Source: Psychromonas sp. 14N.309.X.WAT.B.A12
GTDB taxonomy: Bacteria; Pseudomonadota; Gammaproteobacteria; Enterobacterales; Psychromonadaceae
Direction of reading: 5' to 3'
DNA: 64,000 nt
Assembly: GCF_030397575.1 (NCBI RefSeq)
Contig: NZ_JAPNXS010000002.1
Location: 62,001 to 126,000 of the forward strand
The position numbers and the translations under genes were made by a program. How positions within the stretch are numbered: the first letter of the stretch is position 1; each line of letters starts with the position of its first letter. The notes under the pieces were generated by a model that was not told where the DNA came from, ran no database searches, and worked only from the letters and a program-made list of their open reading frames with translations. Shown in pieces: positions 17,467 to 28,345 of the stretch.

Positions 17467-18141
17467 CTAAAGTGTCGCAATGATATTTGCAAAATCATCA
17501 AAGCTAACATCAGGCCCATGCTCGTTAATATCTTCGCCGTAGTTATAACCGTAGGTTAAACCAATGCTCTGCATGTTCGCTGCATTAGCGGCTAAAATAT
17601 CGTTTTTAGAATCACCTACCATCACACACTGTTCCGCTTTTACGCCTAGTTTTTCACAAGCAAAGTGTAAAGGCAGTGGATCAGGTTTCCGTTTCTCTAA
17701 GGTATCTCCGCCAACTAACAGCGAAAATAAGCCGTTCAGTGATAAACCATCTAAAATTGGCTGTATAAAGTCATAAGGTTTATTGGTCACAATCGCAAGT
17801 TGGTAGCCCTTGTCTTTCAATGCGTGAAGCGATGAAACCACATTAGGATATGTCACTGTATCAACGCAAAGATTTTTAGCGTAAAAGTCTAAGAAAATGG
17901 CTAAAGACTTTTCTAATAATACAGGATCTAAATCTGGGTCAATCTCTGTTTGCCCAGATAAACCACGTTGTACTAAAATGCTAGCTCCATTACCTACCCA
18001 AGAGCGGATGATAACAGGGTCAATCTCTTCTCGACCGATACTGGTTAGCATGTGATTAATGGCTAATGCTAAATCTGGCGCGCTATCAATTAAAGTACCA
18101 TCTAGATCAAACAGGATTGCTTTTTTATCCGTGAATTTCAA
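17467..18141 (-). CDS. gph: Phosphoglycolate phosphatase (HAD superfamily)
   Basis: Removes phosphate from 2-phosphoglycolate, a product of DNA 3'-end repair and oxidative damage. The HAD motifs are in order: DLDGTLIDS (residues 12-20, nucleophile Asp12), VTNKP (motif II Thr), the Lys in KRKPDPLPLH and VGDSKNDILAA (motif III/IV). The cap domain lies between motifs I and II. Length is 224 residues against about 250 in E. coli. In E. coli gph sits in the dam-rpe-gph-trpS cluster; here it is alone, so another HAD phosphatase of the same branch cannot be fully excluded. Confidence 0.85.
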   Translation of the reverse strand: MKFTDKKAILFDLDGTLIDSAPDLALAINHMLTSIGREEIDPVIIRSWVGNGASILVQRGLSGQTEIDPDLDPVLLEKSLAIFLDFYAKNLCVDTVTYPNVVSSLHALKDKGYQLAIVTNKPYDFIQPILDGLSLNGLFSLLVGGDTLEKRKPDPLPLHFACEKLGVKAEQCVMVGDSKNDILAANAANMQSIGLTYGYNYGEDINEHGPDVSFDDFANIIATL

Positions 18142-18392
18142 AAATAACTCCTACAACATTTTTATTTTTTAGTGTGTGTTCATCTAAGCAGAATGTGTTT
18201 AATAACGCCAATAAAATTTGATATTTATCACAATTATTCACTCTTTCAGCCTTTAATAAGTGATACGGAGATCTCTTAGATTAAGTTCACCGATTTTTAG
18301 ATTATTTAGATAGATTTAATCAATGACTTAGTTAGTTTTAACCAATTAAACTTTTAAGCCTAATCATTGATGTTTTATAGCAGAGGATAAGC

Positions 18393-18431
18393 AATGCAAA
18401 AGGTTTTACAGGAATGGGTTGATAGGCATTA
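18393..18431 (+). CDS. Possible 12-residue small protein
   Basis: The ORF encodes MQKVLQEWVDRH and has AGAGGA seven bases before the ATG. It is on the strand opposite to its neighbours and lies 22 bases before a strong hairpin. It may be chance; no homology can be judged at this length. Confidence 0.2.
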
Positions 18432-18453
18432 AAATACTGGGAGGAAATATACA

Positions 18454-18483
18454 AGTAAGAGCAGAGGTTCCTCTGCTCTTACT
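18454..18483. terminator. Hairpin after the 264-residue membrane-protein gene
   Basis: Perfect 14-bp inverted repeat AGTAAGAGCAGAGG / CCTCTGCTCTTACT with two bases between. It lies 14 bases past the stop of the minus-strand gene; the minus-strand tail TGTATATTTCC is only moderately U-rich. Confidence 0.6.
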
Positions 18484-18497
18484 GAGGGATGCTCAAG

Positions 18498-19292
18498 TTA
18501 AGCTTCAAAGCCACCATGGCGAGAACCTGAATCTGAGTCTGGTCCTGAGTCGGAATCTTGATCATCTGTTTCTGTTACCGCAATGCTCACACCACAGATT
18601 TGACGATAAACAATACCTAATACGTTGATGCAGTAAGGAATAACAAACAGTAAACCGATGCCAGAAGTGATTAAACCAAAGAGAAACAGTAAACAGAAAA
18701 TAACTAATAATTGTGTAAACTGGCTAATGTTTTTATGCACTAATTTAAAAGACAATTTTAAGGCCATTACAGGCGAGGCTTTCTTTTCCGCAATCAATGG
18801 ATAAACCAAGCAGAATGACATTTTCAAATACAGTAAAACAAGTACAGACAATACAAATCCTGCACTGCCAAATATTTGTCCAAACACCATACTCACAGCA
18901 TTAGTCATTAAATTAACCATCATCGCTGCCAGTGACAATTTCAATATCATTTTAAAGTAATGAAAAAGATGGAAAGAGTTGGTTTTAAGCCCCACAGAAT
19001 GATGAACGCCCATCATAATAAGCCCTGTCATTATTGGAGGTGCAATCAGTAATGCAAATACAAAAAATAAACCAATCACTTTAGGATCGGTTAGTGACGT
19101 TTCAGTATCAATGAATAGACTTAATAAGGAGAAAGACGCTAACATGATAAAAAGACATGCAGAGACAAGCGGCAGAAAATGTTTGCGAGTGATTTTAAAA
19201 CCATCGCTTAACAATTTTTTTAAATCTAAATGATACCCTTCGGCCAACGATTTTTTAATATCACCGCCCAATACAAAATATTTTGAACTCAT
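18498..19292 (-). CDS. Multi-pass inner-membrane protein, unknown function
   Basis: A 264-residue protein with about six hydrophobic segments (roughly residues 40-60, 72-95, 110-130, 133-158, 185-215 and a loop before 230). The N-terminus is cytoplasmic-like, with DLKKLLSDGFKITRKHFLPLV. The last 22 residues form an acidic, low-complexity tail rich in Asp-Ser repeats (DSDSGPDSDSGS). The general pattern resembles the uncharacterised membrane proteins found in Shewanella and Vibrio, but I cannot name a function. It is probably transcribed alone; a hairpin follows it. Confidence 0.7.
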   Translation of the reverse strand: MSSKYFVLGGDIKKSLAEGYHLDLKKLLSDGFKITRKHFLPLVSACLFIMLASFSLLSLFIDTETSLTDPKVIGLFFVFALLIAPPIMTGLIMMGVHHSVGLKTNSFHLFHYFKMILKLSLAAMMVNLMTNAVSMVFGQIFGSAGFVLSVLVLLYLKMSFCLVYPLIAEKKASPVMALKLSFKLVHKNISQFTQLLVIFCLLFLFGLITSGIGLLFVIPYCINVLGIVYRQICGVSIAVTETDDQDSDSGPDSDSGSRHGGFEA

Positions 19293-19428
19293 AACCTAGT
19301 AACTTCCCTAAATGAAATAACAGCTGTTCAGCAGCCCGTCATTGTAGGGGGTTCTGATAGCATTTCAAGTTTATTCATACTTAGCTAAGACGATTTAGAT
19401 TGAAAACAAAACAACCAAGACTTAGTGC

Positions 19429-20136
19429 TTAGCTTAAAATTTGTTTAACTAATTCAGGCACCAACTGCGTTGCTTTACCTTGTATAACTTGATCAAAATG
19501 ACTATGTACTTCGCTGACTTCAAGGTTAATCTCAATGGACTCTGCCCCACTACTTTTTGCTTCTTCCACAAAGCCTGCTGCAGGATAAACAGTGCCGGAA
19601 GTCCCAATCGCAATAAACAGGTCTGCTTCAGATAAATGATGATAGATTTTATCCAAGCCAATCGGCATTTCACCAAACCAGACAATATGTGGGCGTAAGG
19701 GAACTGGATACTGGCAACAAGTACACAAGTCATCACTGTTTAAATCTCCCAGCCACTGCACCAATTGATTAGAGCCAGGGCAACGCGCTTTTAATAATTC
19801 CCCATGCATGTGTAACACATTTTTCGAACCCGCTTGCTCATGTAAATTATCAATATTTTGTGTCACTAAGAGAAAGTCACCATCAAACTTTTGTTCTAAC
19901 TCAACCAATGCATGATGAGCAGCATTAGGTAGGTTAATACCCGAACAAAATTGCTTTCGGCGTTGATTATAAAAATCTAAGACTAATTCTGGATCACGCT
20001 GATACCCTTCGGGTGTCGCTACATCCTCTAGTTTGTACCTTTCCCATAAGCCATCTTTAGTACGAAATGTATCAATACCAGACTCTGCAGAAATACCAGC
20101 TCCGGTTAATACCACAATTTTTTTATAGTCACTCAA
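19429..20136 (-). CDS. cobB: NAD-dependent protein deacylase, sirtuin
   Basis: Removes acetyl and succinyl groups from lysines, using NAD. Sirtuin motifs are all present: [14 protein letters not shown] (NAD binding), [12 protein letters not shown], the catalytic His in HMHGEL, and the C-terminal [11 protein letters not shown]. The zinc site is the CobB type, with one Cys in ARCPGSNQ and the CTCC cluster. YNQRRKQ supplies the Tyr and Arg that allow desuccinylation in class III enzymes. The start appears to be TTG at 20136 because no ATG is in frame upstream or before the NAD motif. Length 235 matches the short form of E. coli CobB. Confidence 0.93.
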   Translation of the reverse strand: MSDYKKIVVLTGAGISAESGIDTFRTKDGLWERYKLEDVATPEGYQRDPELVLDFYNQRRKQFCSGINLPNAAHHALVELEQKFDGDFLLVTQNIDNLHEQAGSKNVLHMHGELLKARCPGSNQLVQWLGDLNSDDLCTCCQYPVPLRPHIVWFGEMPIGLDKIYHHLSEADLFIAIGTSGTVYPAAGFVEEAKSSGAESIEINLEVSEVHSHFDQVIQGKATQLVPELVKQILS

Positions 20137-20284
20137 ATCTTCGGTCCTAATTGGTTAAGGAAGTTGAAAGTACATAAAGTTAGCATTCATTTTATGCACA
20201 ACATTGTAATCTGAACAGCATGACAAATGTGTGTCTGAACTCATGTAATACCAATCACATATTTAAGCGAGCCAAATTTTAGGC

Positions 20285-20310
20285 AAAAAAAAAGCCGCAG
20301 AGCGACTTTT
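20285..20310 (-). terminator. Terminator of pheST-ihfA
   Basis: On the minus strand the stem AAAAGTCGC / GCGGCTTTT (one G-U pair) with a 3-base loop is followed by an uninterrupted U run. It lies about 57 bases after the ihfA stop. Confidence 0.85.
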
Positions 20311-20367
20311 CTAGATAGTATATTGGCTAACCCTAGATTAATGATTAATAGCAAAAACGCTGATTAA

Positions 20368-20673
20368 TTATTTGTTAGGTTTGTCTGATAAGCTAGTTTC
20401 CACTAACTCTTTCAGCTTCTGACCCGCTTTAAAGGTAACAACTCTTCGAGCTTCAATCGGGATATCTTCTCCCGTTTTAGGGTTACGACCAGGTCGCTCG
20501 CCTTTGTCTTTAAGCTCAAAACCACCAAAGCCAGAAATTTTAACTGGCGAGCCAGATTCAAGCGTTGATTTAATTTCTTCAAAGAAAGATTCTACAAACT
20601 CTTTTGCTTCTCGTTTGCTTAATCCAATTTCTTCCGATAAGTGTGCTGCTATTTCAGCTTTTGTCAGTGCCAT
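20368..20673 (-). CDS. ihfA: Integration host factor subunit alpha
   Basis: DNA-bending nucleoid protein that works as a heterodimer with IhfB in transcription, replication and recombination. The 101-residue length and sequence match: [20 protein letters not shown], the HU/IHF signature [21 protein letters not shown] with the minor-groove-inserting Pro of the beta arm, and [17 protein letters not shown]. It starts 4 bases after pheT, the conserved gammaproteobacterial arrangement. A U-rich hairpin ends the transcript. Confidence 0.97.
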   Translation of the reverse strand: MALTKAEIAAHLSEEIGLSKREAKEFVESFFEEIKSTLESGSPVKISGFGGFELKDKGERPGRNPKTGEDIPIEARRVVTFKAGQKLKELVETSLSDKPNK

Positions 20674-20677
20674 AAAA

Positions 20678-23065
20678 TTAATCTCTCAAAGATGCATTAA
20701 ACTCCGTAGAAACCGCTTCAACTATCGAGCTAACGCTGTCAGCAATCTCTTGTTCTTCCAAAGTACGTGTAGAATCTTGTAATATTAAGCCTATTGCTAA
20801 GCTTTTTTTACCTTCTTCAACGCCTTGACCTTGGTATACGTCAAACAAGTTTATGCTAACTAGCTCAGAACCGCCAATTTTTTCTATAAATTTTAGGACC
20901 TTACCTGCATTTACTTGTTCATCTACAACAAAAGCAAGATCTCGGCTGTTCGCAGGGAACTTAGAAATATCACCAGCTTGAGGTAGTTGTCTAGTTAATA
21001 TACTATCAACTTCTATTTCAAAAACAATAGCTTGACCATTTAATGCAAAAGGTTTCTTCAAACTTGGGTGTAGGCTACCGATATAACCAACATTTACACC
21101 ATTTCGGTAGATACCTGCTGATTGTCCTGGGTGCAATGCACTGTGTTTTTCTGCTTTAAACTCAAAACTAGCATCATCAACCGTTAAATCTAATACTGCT
21201 TCTAAATCAGCTTTAAGATCAAAGAAGTCTGCGGCACGAGTTTCCATTGACCAATGTTCATCGCTAACATTACCGATAATCACACCTGATAACATAGCCT
21301 GTTGACGAATACCATTTTCAGCTTGTTCATCTTTGATGAAACGTAAACCCGTTTCGAATAAACGAACACGGTTCTGTTGACGTTTTTGATTTTTAGATAC
21401 ACTTTCTAATAAACCAGTCCATAAGCTAACACGCATTGCTGACATATCTTTAGAGATTGGATGCGGTAAAATAAGTGCATCAGCTTCTGGGTGTAATTTA
21501 AGTTGCTTATCAGGGTCAACAAAGCTGTATGTGATAGCTTCTTGGTATTCACGGTTCACTAATACATCACGAATTTTAGATAATTTTAAACGTGACTCAT
21601 TGTGAGCTGGCATAGTTAATGCAGCTTGAGGTGCGATATTTGGGATGTTGTTGTAACCAAATACACGAGCAACTTCTTCGATTAAGTCTTCTTCAATTTC
21701 CATATCGAAACGGTAACTTGGTGCAACTGCAGACCAACCTTCAGCGGTTTCAGTTACTTCACAACCTAGTTGAGTCAGAATTTGTTGAACACGTTCTGCA
21801 TCAATTGAAATACCGATTAAACGATCTAGTTTGCTACGACGTAATTCAATGGTTGCTTGTTTTGGTAAATTTGCTTCGCTCACAGCTTCTGTGATTGGGC
21901 CAACTTGACCGCCACAAATTTCAACTAATAACTGAGTTGCACGTTCCATCGCAGTTACTTGTAACAGTGGATCAACACCACGTTCGTAACGATGAGAAGC
22001 ATCTGTATGTAGACCATAGCTACGTGCACGGCCTGCAATAGCTAATGGAGCAAAGAAAGCACTTTCTAAGAAGATATCTGTTGAACCTTCTTGTACACCA
22101 GAATCTTGACCACCAAAAATCCCTGCCATTGCTAAGGCTTTTGATTGGTCTGCAATCACTAATGTGTCTGCATTTAATTTAACTTCTTTGCCATCTAATA
22201 ATGTAAGCTCTTCATCTTGGTTAGCTAAACGAACTTCAATACCGCCTTCTAGTTTTGATAAATCAAAGGCATGCATCGGATGACCTAGCTCAAGTAATAC
22301 ATACTGAGTAATATCCACGACTGCATCAACACTGCGCACACCACAACGGCGAAGTTTTTCAACCATCCATAATGGCGTTGTTGCATTTTGATTAATACCT
22401 TTGATCACACGTCCAAGGTAACGAGGGCAAGCTTCTGGCGCTTGTAAGTTGATAGCCACTTGGTCATCAATTGAAACAACCACATTTTCCCAAGTTGGTT
22501 GTGTTGCTACAATGCCATTTAATACCGCCACTTCACGAGCAAGACCTGCAATACCTAAACAATCTGCACGATTTGCTGTTAAATCAACATCAATGATCAC
22601 GTCATCTAGTTGTAAGTACTCACGAACACATTGACCAATCGGTGCATCTAAAGGTAGTTCAATGATACCTTCTGCACTTTCTGCCATGCCTAATTCAGAT
22701 TCACTACACAGCATGCCAAAAGAGGGTTGGCCGCGCAGTTTTGCTTTTTTAATTTTAAAGTCACCAGGTAAAACAGCACCCACAACCGCGACTGCTACTT
22801 TTAAACCTAAACGACAGTTTTTAGCACCACAAACAATATCGATTAACTCTTCTTCACCGATATTGATTTTAGTCACTTGTAGTTTATCAGCATCAGGGTG
22901 TTGACCACATTCAACCACTTCACCGACTAATACTTTGGTAAACTCACCGGCAACAGGATCTACATCATCAACTTCAAGACCTGCCATGGTAATTTGATGT
23001 GTTAATTCATCACGTGTAATTTCTGGGTTAACCCACTCGCGTAACCAAGCTTCACTAAATTTCAT
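20678..23065 (-). CDS. pheT: Phenylalanyl-tRNA synthetase beta subunit
   Basis: Large subunit of the alpha2-beta2 enzyme that charges tRNA-Phe. The 795-residue chain shows the N-terminal tRNA-binding EMAP-like domain (residues about 40-150, with the [14 protein letters not shown] segment), the B3/B4 editing region (about 210-390), the B5 domain and the C-terminal anticodon-binding FDX-ACB fold ([14 protein letters not shown] near 705). E. coli PheT has the same length. It follows pheS by 12 bases and precedes ihfA by 4. The plus-strand sequence opposite has only shadow frames. Confidence 0.97.
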   Translation of the reverse strand: MKFSEAWLREWVNPEITRDELTHQITMAGLEVDDVDPVAGEFTKVLVGEVVECGQHPDADKLQVTKINIGEEELIDIVCGAKNCRLGLKVAVAVVGAVLPGDFKIKKAKLRGQPSFGMLCSESELGMAESAEGIIELPLDAPIGQCVREYLQLDDVIIDVDLTANRADCLGIAGLAREVAVLNGIVATQPTWENVVVSIDDQVAINLQAPEACPRYLGRVIKGINQNATTPLWMVEKLRRCGVRSVDAVVDITQYVLLELGHPMHAFDLSKLEGGIEVRLANQDEELTLLDGKEVKLNADTLVIADQSKALAMAGIFGGQDSGVQEGSTDIFLESAFFAPLAIAGRARSYGLHTDASHRYERGVDPLLQVTAMERATQLLVEICGGQVGPITEAVSEANLPKQATIELRRSKLDRLIGISIDAERVQQILTQLGCEVTETAEGWSAVAPSYRFDMEIEEDLIEEVARVFGYNNIPNIAPQAALTMPAHNESRLKLSKIRDVLVNREYQEAITYSFVDPDKQLKLHPEADALILPHPISKDMSAMRVSLWTGLLESVSKNQKRQQNRVRLFETGLRFIKDEQAENGIRQQAMLSGVIIGNVSDEHWSMETRAADFFDLKADLEAVLDLTVDDASFEFKAEKHSALHPGQSAGIYRNGVNVGYIGSLHPSLKKPFALNGQAIVFEIEVDSILTRQLPQAGDISKFPANSRDLAFVVDEQVNAGKVLKFIEKIGGSELVSINLFDVYQGQGVEEGKKSLAIGLILQDSTRTLEEQEIADSVSSIVEAVSTEFNASLRD

Positions 23066-23077
23066 TATTATTAACCC

Positions 23078-24058
<981 letters not shown>

Positions 24059-24158
24059 TCAATTTACTCTACTTTATACAAGTGATAAAAAATATGGCTG
24101 TAATTTTACGCAGATCAAATAGATATGGCTAGTGCTGAGAAGTGTTTGCGGCAGATAA

Positions 24159-24195
24159 AAGGCTGGAAATGCATAATTATTTTGTGCATTTCCAG
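24159..24195 (-). terminator. Terminator of the FAH-family gene
   Basis: Perfect 11-bp stem CTGGAAATGCA / TGCATTTCCAG with an 11-base loop; on the minus strand it is followed by CCTTTTATC. It isolates the FAH gene from pheS. Confidence 0.85.
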
Positions 24196-24224
24196 TACCT
24201 AATAGGATGAGTGCTTAATGCACC

Positions 24225-24836
24225 TTATGAGACGGTCCAGCTTTGCGACACTAAAAGTGTGTCCTGAGAAAAAATCTGCCCAGTGAATTTATCACCTTGG
24301 TTAATTTTACCCACACCTTTTGGTGTGCCTGTCATTAAAATATCGTGCTTTTCAAAGGACATAAATTCATTTACTGCCGCAATAATTTCAGCAGGTTTGT
24401 AAATCATAAGTTGGTAGTTTGCCTGTTGAATGATTTGATCATTAATCGATAAAACTAAGCTTAAGGAATCCACCGGCTGATCAAAACTCACAAACTCAGA
24501 AAAAACAGCAGAGGCATCAAAAGCTTTAGCTCGCTCCCAAGGTAAAGATTTGCTTTTAAGCACACTTTGTACTTCTCGCTTAGTTAAATCTAATCCAACA
24601 GCAACACCAACAAACTGATTATCGTCGATCAATAGTGAGATTTCAGCTTCATAGTGAATCGCATCAACAGCATGGGTCGTCATGTCAGTACTAATCGCAG
24701 AATTCGGCTTCACAAAAATCACTGGTTCTGTAGGAACTTCATTATTGAGTTCAGCAATATGCTCAACATAATTACGTCCAATACAGACCACTTTTGAAGG
24801 GCTAATGGGTTGTCCATCAAATAATACTGTTTGCAT
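24225..24836 (-). CDS. Fumarylacetoacetate hydrolase-family protein, YcgM-like
   Basis: A 203-residue enzyme of the FAH fold. Family features are VVCIGRNYVEHIAELNNEVP, the metal-binding Glu pair in HYEAEISLLID, and the C-terminal DILMTGTPKGVG. This short single-domain form resembles YcgM and the FAHD1 group, which act as acylpyruvate hydrolases or oxaloacetate decarboxylases; the substrate here is inferred only. It follows the tatD-like gene by 31 bases on the same strand and may be the last gene of the long fab cluster transcript, which a terminator then ends. Confidence 0.87.
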   Translation of the reverse strand: MQTVLFDGQPISPSKVVCIGRNYVEHIAELNNEVPTEPVIFVKPNSAISTDMTTHAVDAIHYEAEISLLIDDNQFVGVAVGLDLTKREVQSVLKSKSLPWERAKAFDASAVFSEFVSFDQPVDSLSLVLSINDQIIQQANYQLMIYKPAEIIAAVNEFMSFEKHDILMTGTPKGVGKINQGDKFTGQIFSQDTLLVSQSWTVS

Positions 24837-24867
24837 AAAAGCTCCTTGGCTAATACCGCCTAATTAA

Positions 24868-25644
24868 TTAACGTTTTGCATTTTTAAATAAGGTGAAGTA
24901 GTTATTAGTCGTTGCTTCGGCTAGTTCAGCAAATGAAACACCTTTTAAGTCAGCAACAAACTCTGCCACATTGTAAGTGTATGCGGGTTCATTTTCTTCA
25001 CCACGATGTGGTACAGGAGCTAAATAAGGCGAATCAGTTTCCACTAATAAACGTTCTAACGGTACCGCTTTAATTACTTCTTGTAACTCTTTAGCATTCT
25101 TGAAGGTAACAATGCCTGATACTGAAATATAAAACCCCATTTGCATTGCTTCCTGCGCCATTTCAATAGACTCTGTAAAGCAATGTAAAATGCCACCGAC
25201 TTGTTCCGCCCCCTCTTCACGAAGAATATTCAGAGTATCTTCACGAGCGCCACGGGTATGAATAATCAAAGGTTTGTTGAGTTTTTTAGCAACTCGAATC
25301 TGTTTACGGAAAGCATCTATTTGCCACTCTTTTGTCTCTGGCGAGTAGAAATAATCTAAGCCTGTTTCACCAATGGCAATCACTTTTTCAGCACTTGCAT
25401 ATTCAAGTAACAAATCTTCATTCATCACTGCTTCTTTGTACAAGGGATGTACGCCACAAGTACTCGATACTTGATCGTAAGGTTGAATCATTTCAGCCAT
25501 CGCTGGATAATCTTCTAACGTGACACAAACGCTTAATAGGTGATTGATGCCTTTTGCTTGTGCCTTTTCAATCACATCGGCAATTCCCGTGTGTTTTTTA
25601 GTGTAATCTAATCGATCAAGGTGACAGTGAGAATCAACTAACAT
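24868..25644 (-). CDS. ycfH: TatD-family metal-dependent hydrolase YcfH
   Basis: A 258-residue TIM-barrel hydrolase of the amidohydrolase superfamily. The metal ligands are visible as DSHCHLD near the N-terminus, GETGLDY, HTRGA, HCF and ETDSPYLAP near the C-terminus. TatD relatives have 3'-5' exonuclease activity, but the in vivo substrate of YcfH is unclear. The start overlaps the end of holB by 11 bases, so translation is probably coupled. The tmk-holB-ycfH order is as in E. coli. Confidence 0.92.
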   Translation of the reverse strand: MLVDSHCHLDRLDYTKKHTGIADVIEKAQAKGINHLLSVCVTLEDYPAMAEMIQPYDQVSSTCGVHPLYKEAVMNEDLLLEYASAEKVIAIGETGLDYFYSPETKEWQIDAFRKQIRVAKKLNKPLIIHTRGAREDTLNILREEGAEQVGGILHCFTESIEMAQEAMQMGFYISVSGIVTFKNAKELQEVIKAVPLERLLVETDSPYLAPVPHRGEENEPAYTYNVAEFVADLKGVSFAELAEATTNNYFTLFKNAKR

Positions 25645-26689
25645 GGTGCGTTTCCTTAAATTCGTTCTTTATTTTAATCAACAGAGCGCTGATCAATAAC
25701 TCTTTCTTTAATGCGTTGTGTTCGGTTAATAAGCTTCGTGTTTTTAATATTTCTTGGCTTAACATACGTAAACTTTTAAAGCTTAATTGGGCTTGCCAAA
25801 GTTGTAACTGTGGCAATGCAAAGTAATAGATAGCATCTTGATCAAGTTGTTCGGTGTTTAATTTTAATTTATGAATATCATGTAATAGATGAAAAAGCAG
25901 TAATAAATTTTGCTCTGCATCGTTAGCTAACAAGCGTGAAAAGCTAAATAACTGCTGTGGTTGATACAGCATGTTAAACACACCTTCCACACATTGACGA
26001 CGTGTATCTAGACTTGCATCTTGCTGTAATGCTTTTAAATGATTTAATAAAGCTAATGGACTATTTTGAAACCAACGCAATACACCTAGATCACTGACTT
26101 GATAACCCAGTTCATACAACCAGTTAATTAAGCTTTGGTCATCCGGGCTATGCAAATGAGTTTGTTGCAATCGGCTTAATAAAGTTGGCATTAATTGATG
26201 ATGCGTTCTTGCTAGCAAAACCAGATAACTATCACCCTGCGGCTCTTCTAATGTTTTTAATAATGCATTGGCTGCGGCTTCAGTGAGCTGTTCTGCTCCT
26301 TTAATTAGCACGACTTTATTGTTGCCTAGCTGTGGGCGTTCATTGAGTTTTTCAGTCAATAAACGAATTTGATCAATACCGATAGATTTATTTTTTTCAG
26401 CCACTAACAAATGATAATCGAGGTGATTATGAGCACTAAATAGCTTGCAGGAATGGCATTCAAAGCAGGCATCATCATGTTGTTTGTTAGTACACAACAG
26501 ATATTGTGCTAATTGTTGTGCTAACTTGTACTTTCCAATACCAGCACTCCCCGTAAACAACAAACCATGGGCAAATCGCCCCTGCAAATAAGTCTGCTGA
26601 AGTTGCTGATAAAAAGGAGTTAACCAAGGCGTTGACACTTGTTCAAAACTTGATTCAACCATATCTGATGTTACTTGCGTAGTAGCCAT
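25634..26689 (-). CDS. holB: DNA polymerase III subunit delta prime
   Basis: Stationary subunit of the clamp loader. The 351-residue chain begins with an AAA+ domain. The Walker A region reads GSAGIGKYKLA, followed by the four-cysteine zinc module (C in LLCTN, then CFECHSC). EPQGDSYLVLLARTHHQLMPTLLSRLQ contains the SRC-like arginine-finger region. The ATG abuts the tmk stop (TAAATG), so coupling is likely. The N-terminus is about 17 residues longer than in E. coli; an ATG at 26662 would give a shorter protein. Confidence 0.93.
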   Translation of the reverse strand: MATTQVTSDMVESSFEQVSTPWLTPFYQQLQQTYLQGRFAHGLLFTGSAGIGKYKLAQQLAQYLLCTNKQHDDACFECHSCKLFSAHNHLDYHLLVAEKNKSIGIDQIRLLTEKLNERPQLGNNKVVLIKGAEQLTEAAANALLKTLEEPQGDSYLVLLARTHHQLMPTLLSRLQQTHLHSPDDQSLINWLYELGYQVSDLGVLRWFQNSPLALLNHLKALQQDASLDTRRQCVEGVFNMLYQPQQLFSFSRLLANDAEQNLLLLFHLLHDIHKLKLNTEQLDQDAIYYFALPQLQLWQAQLSFKSLRMLSQEILKTRSLLTEHNALKKELLISALLIKIKNEFKETHHVS

Positions 26690-27343
26690 TTATAAACTCG
26701 CTAACCAGTTATCGAGTTGCAGATGAATCGCAGCTTTTACTTGTTCAAAATCCTGACTTGCATCGATACTCACGGCATTTTTTTCTTGCTCTGTCAGTTG
26801 CTGAAACACTGCTCGAGAGCGATTAAAGAAGTCGATAGCTAATCGCTCGATACGATCTAACTCTCCGCGACCTCTTGCTCGGCTTAACCCTAATTCCGGT
26901 TCAATATCTAAAAATAGGGTAAAGTCTGCCTTGAAGTCACCTAAAGCCACTTGCTTAATGTCATTAATTAACTGTAAGTCGATGCCACGACCGCCGCCTT
27001 GATAGGCTAAAGAAGACCAATTATGACGATCACCAATCACCACTTTATCTGCTGCCAGTGCTGGTTTAACTTTATGTTCAACCAGTTGTACACGAGCAGC
27101 ATACATGATCAATAACTCTGCTTTGTCATCAAGTTGTTCATCTGCGACATCCATTTTAACTATTTCTCGCATCTTTTCAGCGAGTACAGTGCCACCAGGC
27201 TCACGCGTTAATTCAATATGTTGTTTATTGACTCCTTGTTGCTCTAACCAATCTTGAATGTATTGAATAGCAGTACTTTTACCTGCACCTTCTAATCCTT
27301 CAATAACAATAAATTTACCCGCTAGTTTTTGTATTGCTGACAT
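26690..27343 (-). CDS. tmk: Thymidylate kinase
   Basis: Phosphorylates dTMP to dTDP. I chose the ATG at 27343 (MSAIQKLAGKF) because GAGGAAAATAA precedes it, giving 217 residues. The P-loop is EGLEGAGKST, the DR-type motif TREPGGT follows, and GDRHNWSSLAYQGGGR holds the dTMP-binding region. The LID region RARGRGELDRIE has the Arg-rich form seen in E. coli-type enzymes. The start is one base from the mltG stop and the end abuts holB, a tight operon. Confidence 0.95.
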   Translation of the reverse strand: MSAIQKLAGKFIVIEGLEGAGKSTAIQYIQDWLEQQGVNKQHIELTREPGGTVLAEKMREIVKMDVADEQLDDKAELLIMYAARVQLVEHKVKPALAADKVVIGDRHNWSSLAYQGGGRGIDLQLINDIKQVALGDFKADFTLFLDIEPELGLSRARGRGELDRIERLAIDFFNRSRAVFQQLTEQEKNAVSIDASQDFEQVKAAIHLQLDNWLASL

Positions 27344-27344
27344 T

Positions 27345-28340
27345 TTATTTTCCTCGGATATATTTATTAACTGCATTGTTATGCTCTCTTAAGTTTTTAG
27401 AGAAATAAGAGGTGCCATCCCCTTTGCTCACAAAATATAAGTATTTTGTATCTGCAGGGTGCAAAGCGGCATACAGCGCTTCTTCACTTGGCATCGCAAT
27501 TGGTGTCGGTGGTAATCCGGTAATGGTGTAAGTGTTATAAGCTGTTTTTTCTCGTAAATCTTTACTACGGATACGTCCATCATAACGTTCCCCCATTCCA
27601 TAGATAACCGTTGGATCTGTTTGTAAACGCATACCTATTTTTAAACGATTAACAAACACCGAGGCTATTTTGTCTCTATCGTTGGCTAAACCACTCTCTT
27701 TCTCAATGATTGACGCCATAATCAAGGCTTCATAAGGTGTTTTATAGGGAAGGTTTTTGTCTCTTTCTGCCCATAATTTTTCAACGACCGCCTGTTGATG
27801 TAAGTACGCTTTTTTAATAATACTAAAGGCACTCATATCAGCAGAATAGTGATAGGTTTCAGGAAAAAGTAACCCTTCTAATTTAGGTGAAGTGCTGCCT
27901 AGCTTAGCTAAAATAGCTTGTTCATCTTCTACAATTGGTTTGATTCTGTCAGCTTTGCTTAATGTGGTTAGCCAATCCTTGTAAGTGCTACCTTCAACAA
28001 AGGTCACTTTAAACTGATAGCCTCGCCCACTGTTTAAGATAGTTAAGATTTGCTGTAAAGATGCCTCTTTAGGAAATTGATAAGTACCTGATTTAATATG
28101 TGTTAACTCAGGATACAATTTCGCAACTACTTTCCACCAACGGTCTGAGTCTAATAATCCTTGTTCCATTAATTGTGGTGCTAAATGCGAAAAGTAGCTG
28201 CCCTCCGACAAGGTAAATAGTTGTGTTTCAGTTACACGTGGTGTACTTAAATAAGTGTCCACTTGCTGTTTTGCCCAACCTATCATAGCGATTACTATAA
28301 CAATGAATAAGGCGACTGCTAAACCAACTTTCTTGATCAT
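27345..28340 (-). CDS. mltG: Endolytic murein transglycosylase MltG
   Basis: Inner-membrane enzyme that cleaves nascent peptidoglycan strands and sets glycan chain length. The 331-residue protein has one N-terminal membrane anchor (KKVGLAVALFIVIVIAMIGW), a LysM-like segment, and the YceG catalytic domain with the active Glu in IMASIIEKESG. The terminal part GLPPTPIAMPSEEAL is diagnostic. It sits between pabC (5 bases) and tmk (1 base), as in E. coli. Length fits the family (about 340). Confidence 0.95.
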   Translation of the reverse strand: MIKKVGLAVALFIVIVIAMIGWAKQQVDTYLSTPRVTETQLFTLSEGSYFSHLAPQLMEQGLLDSDRWWKVVAKLYPELTHIKSGTYQFPKEASLQQILTILNSGRGYQFKVTFVEGSTYKDWLTTLSKADRIKPIVEDEQAILAKLGSTSPKLEGLLFPETYHYSADMSAFSIIKKAYLHQQAVVEKLWAERDKNLPYKTPYEALIMASIIEKESGLANDRDKIASVFVNRLKIGMRLQTDPTVIYGMGERYDGRIRSKDLREKTAYNTYTITGLPPTPIAMPSEEALYAALHPADTKYLYFVSKGDGTSYFSKNLREHNNAVNKYIRGK

Positions 28341-28345
28341 ATAAA

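Larger units (their letters stand above)
18142..18497. other. Intergenic region with a tiny plus-strand ORF and a long hairpin
   Basis: This 356-base stretch lies between two minus-strand genes. It contains the gph promoter side, a 12-codon ORF at 18393-18431 and a hairpin at 18454-18483. The rest is AT-rich and I see no other feature. Confidence 0.4.

Noticed and set aside
24059-24224. Phe-rich leader peptide and attenuator before pheS
   Set aside because: No ORF with repeated Phe codons was found; the hairpin there serves the upstream FAH gene.
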